A stretch of 64,000 nucleotides of DNA. Origin: CAJXZP01 sp041563475. Its GTDB lineage: Bacteria > Bacteroidota > Bacteroidia > Flavobacteriales_G > Salibacteraceae. Within the stretch, counting starts at the first letter, position 1; every line of letters begins with the position of its first letter. Position numbers and translations under genes: made by a program. Below, one piece after another: positions 17,858 to 27,108 of the stretch. The stretch covers positions 18,633 through 82,632 of the forward strand of contig JBFFMY010000005.1 of assembly GCA_041563475.1 (NCBI GenBank). Reading direction: 5' to 3'. Below the pieces are notes generated by a model, which saw nothing but the letters and a program-made list of their open reading frames with translations, had not been told where the DNA came from and searched no databases.

Positions 17858-18514
17858 TTATAAGATTTTTCCGTCCTTCATTTCTAATTTTCTATCGGCC
17901 ATATTTGCCAACTCTGTATTATGCGTAACGATTACAAATGTTTGGTTATACTTCTCTCGTAAATCAAAAAATAATTGATGCAATTCTTTAGCTGAGGTGG
18001 AATCTAAATTTCCTGAAGGTTCGTCCGCAAAAACGATGGCGGGTTTATTTACTAAAGATCTCGCAACAGCAACGCGCTGTTGTTCGCCCCCAGACAGTTC
18101 GGATGGTTTGTGATCCAATCGATTTTCCAGTCCCATAAAGGATAGATATTCCGTTGCGTGGTTTTCGGCTTCAGTTTTTGAAAATCCTGCAATGTATAGA
18201 GGCAGAGAGGCATTTTCTAATGCTGTAAATTCTGGTAGTAGATGGTGAAACTGAAAAACAAATCCTATGTTTTTATTTCTAAAGCTAGATAACGCTTTCG
18301 ATTTTAAGCGGCTAACTTCCGTATCCAGTATTTTTATGGAACCGGTATCCGCTTTGTCAAGTGTGCCCAATATCTGTAGTAATGTGGTTTTACCCGCACC
18401 AGAAGCCCCAACAATAGAAACAATTTCACCTTGTTTAATTTCCAAATCCACTCCTTTTAGGATTTCTAAATCGTCATAATTTTTGTGCACATTGGAAGCC
18501 TCAATAACTGTCAT
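17858..18514 (-). CDS. ABC transporter ATP-binding protein, LolD/MacB-type
   Basis: This 218-residue ATPase has Walker A GASGAGKTT, a Q-loop region (IGFVFQFHHLLPEFTALENA), signature LSGGEQQR, Walker B AIVFADEPSGNLDS and a switch His in VIVTHN. The LLPEF pattern and the overall sequence are those of LolD-type ATPases that drive release of lipoproteins or other substrates through MacB-like permeases. No permease gene is adjacent, as is common in Bacteroidota, so the partner must lie elsewhere. Cytoplasmic face of the inner membrane. Confidence 0.88.
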   Translation of the reverse strand: MTVIEASNVHKNYDDLEILKGVDLEIKQGEIVSIVGASGAGKTTLLQILGTLDKADTGSIKILDTEVSRLKSKALSSFRNKNIGFVFQFHHLLPEFTALENASLPLYIAGFSKTEAENHATEYLSFMGLENRLDHKPSELSGGEQQRVAVARSLVNKPAIVFADEPSGNLDSTSAKELHQLFFDLREKYNQTFVIVTHNTELANMADRKLEMKDGKIL

Positions 18515-18644
18515 AATGGGTGTTATTTATGCCCACGAAAATAGGGAAATATAAATTTAAACCTAAAACTAATCTTCCCATTTAGCTTGTTAATAGTTAT
18601 TGGAAATTCATTTTTTATAGCCCCTAATTTCTTGAATTTAATCT

Positions 18645-18652
18645 TACTTTTG
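18645..18652 (+). promoter_or_regulatory. -7 promoter box for sucC
   Basis: TACTTTTG fits TAnnTTTG and precedes the sucC ATG by 40 bases. Confidence 0.45.
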
Positions 18653-18691
18653 GGGCTTCAAAATTTGAACTAATTTTTTAAAGATATATCA

Positions 18692-19879
18692 ATGAATCTG
18701 CATGAATATCAGGGTAAAGCCCTTTTGAAAAGTTACGGAGTTGCCATTCAAGAAGGAATTGTAGCAAACACTCCGGAAGAAGCTGTTAAGGCTGCCAAAG
18801 AATTAAATAAAACTACTGGAACCGATTGGTGGGTTATTAAAGCCCAAATACATGCCGGTGGTCGTGGTAAAGGTGGCGGTGTAAAACTGGCCAAATCTTT
18901 AGATCAAGTAAAAGAAATTTCAGGGAATATTATTGGAATGAACTTAATTACTCCACAGACCTCTAAAGAAGGGAAATTGGTCAGTAAAGTACTGGTAGGT
19001 CAAGATGTTTATTATCCTGGTGCCTCAGAGCCAAAAGAATATTATATGTCTGTTATGATGGACCGTCAAGCAGGTAGAAATATTATTATTTATTCTCCAG
19101 ACGGAGGAATGGATATTGAAGCAGTTGCTGAGAAAACTCCGGAAAGAATTTTCAAAGAACAAATTGATCCCAAAGTAGGGCTTACTGGATTTCAAGCACG
19201 TAAAATTGCTTTTAATCTTGGATTAGTTGGAAAAGCAAACAAAGAAATGGTGAAATTCGTATCTTCATTATATAAAGCGTACGAAGGAATTGATGCTTCA
19301 TTATTTGAAATTAATCCAGTATTAAAAACAAGTGATGATTTAATTATCGCGGTAGATTCAAAAGTAACCATTGATAACAGTGCGTTATATCGTCATAAAG
19401 ATATTGCTGAAATGCGCGATATTACAGAAGAAGACCCTTCTGAATACGAAGCGGATAAAGTAGGATTGAATTTCGTGAAGTTGGATGGTAATGTCGGTTG
19501 TATGGTAAACGGAGCTGGTTTAGCAATGGCTACTATGGATATCATTAAAATGTCGGGTGGTAGCCCTGCAAATTTCTTAGATGTAGGTGGTACTGCAGAT
19601 GCTCAGCGTGTAGAGCAAGCATTTCGCTTAATTTTAAAAGATCCTAAAATTGAAGCTATTCTAGTAAATATTTTTGGTGGAATTGTTCGTTGCGATAGAG
19701 TGGCACAAGGTGTAATTGATGCCTATAATTCAATCGGAGATATTAACGTACCCGTAATTGTACGTTTGCAAGGAACCAATGCTGTTGAAGCGAAAGAATT
19801 AATAGATAATTCAGGACTTAAAGTCACATCTGCTATAACTCTGCAGGATGCTGCTAATAGAGTAAGAGAAGCGGTTTAA
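18692..19879 (+). CDS. sucC: Succinate-CoA ligase (ADP-forming), beta subunit
   Basis: The 395-residue product starts MNLHEYQGKALLKSYGV and shows the ATP-grasp segment (VIKAQIHAGGRGKGGGVKLA), the magnesium-binding region (SLFEINPVL) and the C-terminal ligase domain (ANFLDVGGTADAQRVEQAF, NIFGGIVRCDRVAQG). With SucD it interconverts succinyl-CoA and succinate in the citric acid cycle. sucD is not adjacent, so the two subunits are encoded apart here. A strong terminator follows. Confidence 0.97.
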   Translation: MNLHEYQGKALLKSYGVAIQEGIVANTPEEAVKAAKELNKTTGTDWWVIKAQIHAGGRGKGGGVKLAKSLDQVKEISGNIIGMNLITPQTSKEGKLVSKVLVGQDVYYPGASEPKEYYMSVMMDRQAGRNIIIYSPDGGMDIEAVAEKTPERIFKEQIDPKVGLTGFQARKIAFNLGLVGKANKEMVKFVSSLYKAYEGIDASLFEINPVLKTSDDLIIAVDSKVTIDNSALYRHKDIAEMRDITEEDPSEYEADKVGLNFVKLDGNVGCMVNGAGLAMATMDIIKMSGGSPANFLDVGGTADAQRVEQAFRLILKDPKIEAILVNIFGGIVRCDRVAQGVIDAYNSIGDINVPVIVRLQGTNAVEAKELIDNSGLKVTSAITLQDAANRVREAV

Positions 19880-19898
19880 TTCACATTAAATAAATTTT

Positions 19899-19933
19899 AA
19901 AACCTCGATAATTTATTTTATCGAGGTTTTTTT
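19899..19933 (+). terminator. Rho-independent terminator of sucC
   Basis: AAAACCTCGATAA pairs with TTATCGAGGTTTT, followed by a T-run. Confidence 0.92.
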
Positions 19934-19968
19934 GTGACCAGTAGTTTGAAACTGGAAAAATTAGACCC

Positions 19969-20002
19969 AAAAAAAGCATCAAGTACTCTTGATGCTTTTT
20001 TT
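19969..20002 (-). terminator. Terminator of beta-propeller gene copy 1
   Basis: AAAAAAAGCATCAAG and CTTGATGCTTTTTTT form a perfect stem around TACT. The same AGCATCAAG stem recurs after copy 2, showing that the terminator belongs to the duplicated unit. Confidence 0.92.
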
Positions 20003-20015
20003 AATTATATGCAAC

Positions 20016-22715
20016 CTACTGTTTTATAATAGCTATTGTAAAATCCCCAGATTTACTTCTCAGAGTTACGTAATACACTCCAGATGTAAACTCTGACAAA
20101 TCGATTATTGATGTGTTTTTTCCATTAGAAGAATTTGCAAATTGAGTTTTAACAACTTGCCCATTTGAATTCATAATGTCTAACCTTATTTGTTCTGTTT
20201 GATCCAATACAAATTCAATATTCACGGAATTTATTACCGGATTTGGATAGGCAACTATTTTTAATTTATCTATGGATACATTTTCCACTGAGGTAATATC
20301 ATAGTTGTTTTCAAAATAGGTTTTGTATGCACCGGCTCCATGCGTTGCTACTACGCAAAAACCATCACTAATTCGGTGATCAATTTGTTCAATAACAACG
20401 TTTCCAATAACATCAGATGCTTGTTGAATCCAATTAATTTCTGTTGCATCTAGGTCGTTAGTGGCAAACAAACCAACGGATGTACCTAAGAGAACAACGG
20501 TACCATAATCAGTTGAAATAAATCGGGCCCATCTAAATGAAGGTCCGCTTCCAATATAACCCAATTGAGGTGGGACTCCAGGGTCTGAAACACCTTTTAA
20601 ATTACCCTCGATATTGATCCAATTCGTTCCCCCATCTTCCGTATACCATCCGCTAATTGTATTGTAATTAGAATAAATTACTATTACCTTATTGGCATCG
20701 TATGGATCAATAGTGATGTTAGAAGTGTATCCACCGTTTGTAATACCACTACTAATTTCAGTAATAGTAGGATTGGCAGTACCGTCATCTTCCATACGAT
20801 ATATTTTACGAGAATTAGTTCCAAAATATACCACACCTGGATCACTTTTTGAGGCATCCACAGCAGTAATCGTATTACTTACAGAACCTAAATTTGTCCA
20901 ATTGTTTTGATTGTTATCTAATCCATTCAAATCGCTATTTCTCCAGATATCACTACCTATAGGTAAATACATTCTGTTGTTATCAGAAGCATCTAAAACG
21001 TAAGGATGGTTAAATAAATAGCCAGATGAAACACCCGGAGGGCGGACATTTTTGGTAGAACCAATCCTTACACCGGATGCATTTAATTTCATTCTTCGGA
21101 TATATCCGTTTTGGGAAGAAAAGTAATACACTTCTGTACCTTCTTCTTTGGCACAATAGGCACCGTCACCACCCATCTCAAAAATCCAGTCGGTTAGCGT
21201 ATCTGCAGAATTAGTCCACCAACTTCCATTATCTTGATAACCAGAAGTTACAATTTCATTCTCTGTTAAATGATCAATCGCCATTCCATAAAACTGGGTT
21301 GTTTGATATCCATTATTAAAACTTTGCCAAACTACTTTACTGGCTATACAGTTCGTTGTGAAATGTAGGCCACCATCCGTACCAGCCAGAAGTTGATTTG
21401 GATCATTTGGTAGAAATGCTAAACTTTGTTGATCAGGATGTTGATTATCTTCATAATAGTCCCAGCTTACATAACCATCAGCGCCATAACCTCCAATTTG
21501 GTTCATAGAATTTGAACTAGCAAAACCAACCGTTGATCTAAAGAGGTTTGTTGCACCAAGAAACACTGTGTTTTCATCGTTTGGTTTTACAGCTAAACTC
21601 ATGCAATAAGAACCTTGCGTGTTCAAAGAATATCCTTTTGCCGGGGGTAGATTGTTTGATCTATTTTCCCAAACCCCATTAGATCCAGCTCCATTCCCTG
21701 ATTGATACGTGTATTTCCAAAAACTCACATCAGAACTTCCTTTACCTGGGGTTACGGAATAGAAATAAACAATGTTAGGGTTACTTGGGGCTTCAGCAAT
21801 TAATGTCTTGTCATGATTAGATGGTATATCAGATGGCGAAATATTGGCCCATGTTAAGCCATCATCTGATCTCCAAAAACCTTTTTGATTTCCATCAGAA
21901 CTAATTGTTGCGTAATGGTTTCCATTAGAGGTTACAATAATATTTGTGTATACATTACTATTAACCCCAGATGATCCGTCTAAAATTAATTTCCATGTGG
22001 AGCCACCATCATTACTCCTTTGAATTCCTTTATATGTAGCAGCATAAATAATATCACTATCGTTACGCGAAGGGTCTATCGCTACATTGAAAATGTATTT
22101 AAAAGCACCACCCTTATGAGGTAAAACGGAGGTACTTGGTAAAACATTCCATGTAATACCATGGTCAGTTGATTTATACAAACCACTTCCTATATACGGT
22201 GCTGAAAAACTCTTACTAGCGGAGTTACCTATATTTTCACCAGAACCGTAATAAAAGACGTTTGTTTTGCCGGAACGGATATCTTGTTTTACACAGGATA
22301 CGGCAGATTGGTCTTCAAAGTTTGTGGCCCGTTTCCAGGAGGTTCCGAAATCGCGACTTCTCCACATTCCTCCAGAGACACCACCCGCTAAAATAACATT
22401 GGATGAATCCACATCAAATGAAATGGCACGCGTTCGTCCGCCTACATTTCTTGGACCAATAGGTTCAAATATTTGTAAACTTGCCCGAGTTGATTTTGTA
22501 TAAGATTTAGGCAGAGTGGAGGCAAAGGCCAATTCTCGTACGCGAATGTTTACTGGAATTTTACCTGTGGCAGGATCCTTTAACTTTTCGAACTCATATT
22601 CTGCTCGTCCAATTGGTGAAGTTTCATTTTCCGAATTCAGTTCTTTTTGTTCGCCAGAACAAGAAATGATTCCCACTCCCAGAATGGCCAGAGCCAAGTA
22701 TTTTTTTATACGCAT
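20016..22715 (-). CDS. Beta-propeller (BNR/sortilin-like) lipoprotein with T9SS type A sorting domain, copy 1
   Basis: The 899-residue product has a lipoprotein signal (LALAILGVGIISC) and then repeated BNR/Asp-box segments typical of sialidase and sortilin propellers (SRDFGTSWKRAT, SNDGGSTWKLIL, TEDGGTNWINIE). The last ~80 residues (KIVAYPNPVINSVNIEF ... SGVYYVTLRSKSGDF ... IIKQ) form a T9SS type A sorting domain. It should be surface-exposed or secreted; the ligand or substrate is unknown. It is nearly colinear with the 898-residue copy 2 immediately upstream, with long identical blocks and scattered differences. It has its own terminator and a retained 5' flank, so both copies may be expressed. 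Confidence 0.9.
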   Translation of the reverse strand: MRIKKYLALAILGVGIISCSGEQKELNSENETSPIGRAEYEFEKLKDPATGKIPVNIRVRELAFASTLPKSYTKSTRASLQIFEPIGPRNVGGRTRAISFDVDSSNVILAGGVSGGMWRSRDFGTSWKRATNFEDQSAVSCVKQDIRSGKTNVFYYGSGENIGNSASKSFSAPYIGSGLYKSTDHGITWNVLPSTSVLPHKGGAFKYIFNVAIDPSRNDSDIIYAATYKGIQRSNDGGSTWKLILDGSSGVNSNVYTNIIVTSNGNHYATISSDGNQKGFWRSDDGLTWANISPSDIPSNHDKTLIAEAPSNPNIVYFYSVTPGKGSSDVSFWKYTYQSGNGAGSNGVWENRSNNLPPAKGYSLNTQGSYCMSLAVKPNDENTVFLGATNLFRSTVGFASSNSMNQIGGYGADGYVSWDYYEDNQHPDQQSLAFLPNDPNQLLAGTDGGLHFTTNCIASKVVWQSFNNGYQTTQFYGMAIDHLTENEIVTSGYQDNGSWWTNSADTLTDWIFEMGGDGAYCAKEEGTEVYYFSSQNGYIRRMKLNASGVRIGSTKNVRPPGVSSGYLFNHPYVLDASDNNRMYLPIGSDIWRNSDLNGLDNNQNNWTNLGSVSNTITAVDASKSDPGVVYFGTNSRKIYRMEDDGTANPTITEISSGITNGGYTSNITIDPYDANKVIVIYSNYNTISGWYTEDGGTNWINIEGNLKGVSDPGVPPQLGYIGSGPSFRWARFISTDYGTVVLLGTSVGLFATNDLDATEINWIQQASDVIGNVVIEQIDHRISDGFCVVATHGAGAYKTYFENNYDITSVENVSIDKLKIVAYPNPVINSVNIEFVLDQTEQIRLDIMNSNGQVVKTQFANSSNGKNTSIIDLSEFTSGVYYVTLRSKSGDFTIAIIKQ

Positions 22716-23049
22716 AAAATTCTTGATTTTAATTTTCGAAATGATTTAAAAAATATTCACAATAAATGTATTGCAAACCAACTCAAATCATAAGTAGCAG
22801 AATTTGTTCGGGTGTAAAAATAACGGCTAGTAAACGTTCTATCAAATGAAATTTAACGGAAGGTTAAATAATGACAAATTAATGCGTTTTTTAACGCTTA
22901 ATTAGGAAAGAAAAATTAATTCTTAATGAAATTACGCCAACTTATTTCTTTTGTTCAGTTCCTAGATGCCATTATTTTTTAAATATAGAAATATGCGATC
23001 AAAAAAAAAGCATCAAGGCTACTTGATGCTTTTTGAAATTTCATTCAAT
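22716..23049 (-). promoter_or_regulatory. 334-bp intergenic region with the duplicated 5' flank
   Basis: This gap holds no gene. It contains the 5' flank of copy 1, including a conserved minus-strand block around 22787-22806 (ACAAATTCTGCTAC) with a TAnnTATG element close to the -7 consensus, and the terminator of copy 2 at 23001-23034. The corresponding block before copy 2 lies at about 25811-25836. Conservation between copies suggests it carries the promoter. Confidence 0.5.
23001..23034 (-). terminator. Terminator of beta-propeller gene copy 2
   Basis: AAAAAGCATCAAG pairs with the TTGATGCTTTTT arm around a short loop, with a T-tract on the minus strand. It is a paralogue of the hairpin at 19969-20002. 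Confidence 0.88.
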
Positions 23050-25746
23050 CTATTGTTTCACAATTGCTTTTGTAAAGTCGCCAGATTTGCTTCTTAAGCT
23101 TACATAATAGATTCCTGAGGCAAGCTCAGATAAATTGATAGTTGAAGTGTTATTTCCAATAGAAGCACTCTCAAAATGTGTCTTAACAACTTGCCCATTC
23201 GAATTCATGATATCTAATCTAATTTGCTCTGGATATTCCAATGTAAACTGCATATTCACAGCGCTTATTACTGGATTTGGATAGGCAACAATTTTTAATT
23301 TATCTACAGCTACATTTTCAACGGAGGTAATATCATAATTGTTTTCAAAGAAGGTTTTGTACGCGCCTGCTCCATGGGTTACTACAACACAAAAACCATC
23401 ACTAATACGGTTGTCAATTTGCTCAACTACTACATTTCCTATTACATCAGAGGCTTGCTGAACCCAGTTGATTTCTGCCGTATTTAAATCGTTGGTTGCA
23501 AATAACCCAATAGACGTTCCCAACAGGATCACAGTTCCATTGTCGGTGGGTACAAAACGAGCCCATCTAAACGAAGGTCCATTTCCTCTATAATCTAAAG
23601 AAGGCGGAACTCCCGGGTCAGGATCTCCTTTAAGATTCCCTTCAATATTAATCCAAGTATCCCCACCATCTTCGGTATACCAACCGCTAATAACGTTATA
23701 GTTTGAATAAATTACCAAAACCTTATCTGAATCATAGGGATCTATGGTGATACAAGAAGCGTAACCACCATTGGTAATTCCATTTGTTATTTCCGTAAAA
23801 CTAGGACTAGAGGTTCCGTCATCCACCATTCGGTAAATTTTCTTGGAACTCGTACCAAAATACACAACTCCTGGATCACTTTTTGAAGCATCTACTGCCG
23901 TTACTCTATTACTAACAGTAGCAATCATAGACCAATTATTCTGGTTGTTATCTAAACCATTTAAATTACTATTTCTCCATAAATTAGTGCCCTCTGGTAA
24001 GTACATTCTGTTATTATCAGCAGCATCTAATACATAGGGGTGAACAAATAGAAAGTCATTTGAACCAGATGGAGGAACGTTTTTTGTGGATCCAATTCGA
24101 TCTCCGGATGAATTCAACTTCATTCGTCTAATGTTACCATTTTGCGAGGAAAAGTAATAGACATCTGTTCCTTCTTCCTTAGCGCAAAATGCACCATCAC
24201 CACCCATTTCAAATTTCCAGTCTGAAATAGTATCCGCAGAATTAGTCCACCAACTTCCATTATCCTGAAAACCAGAAGTAACGATTTCATTTTCTATTAA
24301 ATGATCAATTGCCATTCCATAAAACTGCGTAGTTTGATATCCATTATTAAAGCTTTGCCAGATTACTTTACTCGCCATACAATCGGTTGTGAAATGAAGA
24401 CCACCATCTGTACCAGCCAAAAGTTGATTTGGATTACCTGGAACGAAAGCGAGGCTTTGTTGATCTGGGTGTTGATTATCCGTATAATAATTCCAATTAG
24501 AATAACCGTCTGCATCATATCCACCAATTTGATTCATTGAATTAGTACTCGCGAAACCGGTTGTAGACCGGAATAAATTAGTTGCGCCTATAAAAACGGT
24601 ATTTTCATCATTTGGTTTTACTGCCAAACTCATACAATAAGAATCAAACGTTTGCATGCTATAACCGTTATTAGGAGGGAGGTTATTGGTTCTATTAGAC
24701 CAAATGCCATTTGACCCCGCACCGTTACCCGAAAGAAAAGTATATTTCCAAAAACTTATAGCCGACACACCACTATTTGGAGTGTTACTATAAAAATAAA
24801 CGATGTTAGGATTACTCGGAGCTTCTGCCATCACAGTTTTTGCATAACTGGATGGAAGATCATTAGGAGAAATATTAACCCATGATAATCCGTCTTCAGA
24901 CCTCCAAAAACCAGCTTTATTTCCGCTAGAACTAATTGAAGCGTAATGAACTCCGTTGTTCGTTACAATAATATTTGTGTAATTGGTTCCGTTGGTAATA
25001 GTAGATGATCCTCCTAAAACTAATTTCCATGTTAAACCCCCATCATTACTTCTACGAATTCCTTTTGGGGTAGCAGCATAAATAATATCACTATCATTTC
25101 TAGATGGGTCTAGAGCAATATAAAACACATAACTAAAATCACCTCCTTTATGGGGTAATACTGCCGTGCTTTGAAGTAGAGTCCATGTTTGTCCGTGATC
25201 TTCAGACTTATAAATTCCGCTACCTAAATAGTTAGCACCTTCACCACTTGCGGAATTAGCTCTTGCTTCACCAGAACCGTAATAAAAAACGTTAGATTTA
25301 CCTGGACGGATATCCTGTTTTACACAGGAAACGGCTGATTGATCTTCAAAATTGGTTACGCGTTTCCAAGAACTTCCTAAATCTCGACTTCTCCACATTC
25401 CTCCAGAAACACCCCCAGCTAATACCACATTAGATGAATCAATATCAAATGAAATAGCACGTGTTCTTCCGCCAACATTTCGTGGCCCAATAGGTTCAAA
25501 TATTTGTAAACTTGCCCTAGATGATTTGGTATACGATTTAGGTAGAGTAGAGGCAAATGCTAATTCTCGTACGCGAATGTTTTCTGGAATTTTACCTGTA
25601 ACTGGGTCCTTTAACCTATCGAACTCATATTCTGCTCTTCCAATTGGTGAAGTTTCTTTTTCTGAATTCAATTCTTTTTGTTCGCTAGAACAAGAAATGA
25701 TACCAATTCCTAGAATGGCTAATGCCAAGTACCTTTTAATGTGCAT
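23050..25746 (-). CDS. Beta-propeller (BNR/sortilin-like) lipoprotein with T9SS type A sorting domain, copy 2
   Basis: This 898-residue paralogue of the gene at 20016-22715 shares the lipoprotein signal (LALAILGIGIISC), the BNR repeats (SNDGGLTWKLVL, TEDGGDTWINIE) and the type A sorting domain (KIVAYPNPVISAVNMQF ... IVKQ). Differences cluster in a loop around residues 165-190 and in a segment near residues 255-270, where copy 1 and copy 2 carry different, indel-bearing sequences. That fits surface loops diverging while the propeller framework is kept. Function beyond surface display or secretion is unknown. Confidence 0.9.
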   Translation of the reverse strand: MHIKRYLALAILGIGIISCSSEQKELNSEKETSPIGRAEYEFDRLKDPVTGKIPENIRVRELAFASTLPKSYTKSSRASLQIFEPIGPRNVGGRTRAISFDIDSSNVVLAGGVSGGMWRSRDLGSSWKRVTNFEDQSAVSCVKQDIRPGKSNVFYYGSGEARANSASGEGANYLGSGIYKSEDHGQTWTLLQSTAVLPHKGGDFSYVFYIALDPSRNDSDIIYAATPKGIRRSNDGGLTWKLVLGGSSTITNGTNYTNIIVTNNGVHYASISSSGNKAGFWRSEDGLSWVNISPNDLPSSYAKTVMAEAPSNPNIVYFYSNTPNSGVSAISFWKYTFLSGNGAGSNGIWSNRTNNLPPNNGYSMQTFDSYCMSLAVKPNDENTVFIGATNLFRSTTGFASTNSMNQIGGYDADGYSNWNYYTDNQHPDQQSLAFVPGNPNQLLAGTDGGLHFTTDCMASKVIWQSFNNGYQTTQFYGMAIDHLIENEIVTSGFQDNGSWWTNSADTISDWKFEMGGDGAFCAKEEGTDVYYFSSQNGNIRRMKLNSSGDRIGSTKNVPPSGSNDFLFVHPYVLDAADNNRMYLPEGTNLWRNSNLNGLDNNQNNWSMIATVSNRVTAVDASKSDPGVVYFGTSSKKIYRMVDDGTSSPSFTEITNGITNGGYASCITIDPYDSDKVLVIYSNYNVISGWYTEDGGDTWINIEGNLKGDPDPGVPPSLDYRGNGPSFRWARFVPTDNGTVILLGTSIGLFATNDLNTAEINWVQQASDVIGNVVVEQIDNRISDGFCVVVTHGAGAYKTFFENNYDITSVENVAVDKLKIVAYPNPVISAVNMQFTLEYPEQIRLDIMNSNGQVVKTHFESASIGNNTSTINLSELASGIYYVSLRSKSGDFTKAIVKQ

Positions 25747-25943
25747 AAAATTCTTGATTTTTAAATTCGATATGATTTTAAAAACGGCAACAATTTTTAA
25801 TTGTAAATCCCCTTAAATCATACGTAGCAGAATTTGTAAAGGGTAAAAATAACTGCTGTTGCACTTAATATAAAATGAAATTCAAACTTTGGCTAAATAA
25901 TGACAAAATAATGGTTTATTTAACGCTTGAATAGGGAAGAAAA

Positions 25944-26186
25944 TTATTTCTTAATAGCAATAATTCTAGTTTCCTCTTTTAATTCAATTCCCAAATCTTT
26001 TTCGAAGGCTTCAGTAATGTGCTCATAAGCTTGATAGTTTTCATTTTTCCGAGCAGATTCTCGTATTTCTACTAGAAACTTAACCAAAGCATCCGTGCCC
26101 TCATCTTCCCCAATAAGATCCTTTCTTTCCTTGAGTGTTTTAACAATTAAATCCTCAAAATGAAATGTATTAGATTTTGATTCCAT
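25944..26186 (-). CDS. Small conserved-looking acidic protein overlapping folE
   Basis: The 80-residue product (starting MESKSNTFHFEDLIVKTL) is rich in Glu and Lys, predicted mostly helical, with no signal or membrane segment. I do not recognise a family. The ATG at 26186 lies inside the 3' end of folE (stop at 26170), a 17-base overlap that argues for translational coupling. The in-frame GTG and TTG just upstream are less likely starts. It might act with folE in the folate/pterin pathway, but this is only guilt by association. Confidence 0.65.
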   Translation of the reverse strand: MESKSNTFHFEDLIVKTLKERKDLIGEDEGTDALVKFLVEIRESARKNENYQAYEHITEAFEKDLGIELKEETRIIAIKK

Positions 26187-26853
26187 CACCAATGTATTTT
26201 AAAAACTCTGATTTTGTTGAATCTTCACAAAATTTACCGCTATACTCAACAGTTACGGTCGTACTTGTTCGGTCATTAATTCCTCTACTCGTTACACATA
26301 AGTGTTGCGCTTCAATAACTACAGCAACATGTTCTGTATCTAGGGAAGTTTTTAATTCCTCTAGAATTTGAATAGTCAAACGCTCCTGAACTTGAGGTCT
26401 TCGTGCATAGAAATCTACTATTCTGTTTATTTTGGATAAGCCAATTACTTTTCCTGTTGAAATGTAAGCCACATGTGCTTTTCCTACAATAGGTAAAAAA
26501 TGATGTTCACATGTCGAATTCAAGGAAATACTTTTTTCAACCAACATTTTATTGTAATTGTATTTATTACTAAATGTTGACATTTTTGGTTTGTTAGCAG
26601 GGATTAAGCCACTAAAAATTTCATTAACGAACATCTTAGAAACGCGATGTGGAGTACCTTTTAAACTATCATCCGTCATGTCTAAACCTAAAGTTTCCAT
26701 GATTTTATAAAAATGCTCCTCTATAATTTCTTTTTTCTCGTGAGGTTGCTTGTCATTCGCATCTTTTCTTAATGGTGTAGCGGATGAGGAACTAACGTGA
26801 GAATCTCCCATGTCTTCCATTTCAGTAACACTTAGAATATCGTCTTTTCTCAT
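26170..26853 (-). CDS. folE: GTP cyclohydrolase I
   Basis: The 227-residue enzyme has the zinc-binding CEHHFLPIVGKAHVAYI motif, the second ligand Cys in AQHLCVTSRGI, and the GLSKINRIVDFYARRPQVQERLT active-site block. It converts GTP to dihydroneopterin triphosphate, the first step of tetrahydrofolate or pterin synthesis. The start at ATG 26853 is preferred over an in-frame TTG at 26877. A TACATTTG -7 box lies 48 bases upstream. An N-terminal extension of about 40 residues (including EMEDMGDSHVSSSS) precedes the catalytic core. Confidence 0.96.
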   Translation of the reverse strand: MRKDDILSVTEMEDMGDSHVSSSSATPLRKDANDKQPHEKKEIIEEHFYKIMETLGLDMTDDSLKGTPHRVSKMFVNEIFSGLIPANKPKMSTFSNKYNYNKMLVEKSISLNSTCEHHFLPIVGKAHVAYISTGKVIGLSKINRIVDFYARRPQVQERLTIQILEELKTSLDTEHVAVVIEAQHLCVTSRGINDRTSTTVTVEYSGKFCEDSTKSEFLKYIGDGIKI

Positions 26854-26900
26854 TTTTTTGCGGTTATAGACAAACAATATAGTTGTCCAATTTTAGGGGG

Positions 26901-26908
26901 CAAATGTA
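26901..26908 (-). promoter_or_regulatory. -7 promoter box for folE
   Basis: TACATTTG on the minus strand, upstream of folE. Confidence 0.55.
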
Positions 26909-27071
26909 CGTGTTATACCTAATGTGCAAGAATGTTAGTAGTATATTCTTTTGTTAATAGTCTATAGAAGTAATTAATAGGTGATAATATTTTAGGGTGC
27001 CTGCCCTGCAATAGGTATGAAAAACTGATATCAATCATCTCCCTTGATGAAGCATATAACAATTTATCTTT

Positions 27072-27079
27072 TACATTTG
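27072..27079 (+). promoter_or_regulatory. -7 promoter box for the LuxR-type regulator
   Basis: TACATTTG, about 30 bases before the ATG pair at 27109. Confidence 0.55.
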
Positions 27080-27108
27080 CCTTATTAAGAACAATTCTAA
27101 ATAAGGAA

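Larger units (their letters stand above)
19969..22930 (-). repeat. Tandem duplication, unit 1
   Basis: The unit runs from the terminator through the 899-codon gene into about 200 bases of its 5' flank. The matching unit 2 is 23001-25945. The upstream flanks still share blocks such as GTAGCAGAATTTG and TTTAACGCTT. Confidence 0.85.
23001..25945 (-). repeat. Tandem duplication, unit 2
   Basis: Direct duplicate of 19969-22930 in the same orientation: terminator, gene and 5' flank are all present. The two units are separated by about 70 bases. Confidence 0.85.
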
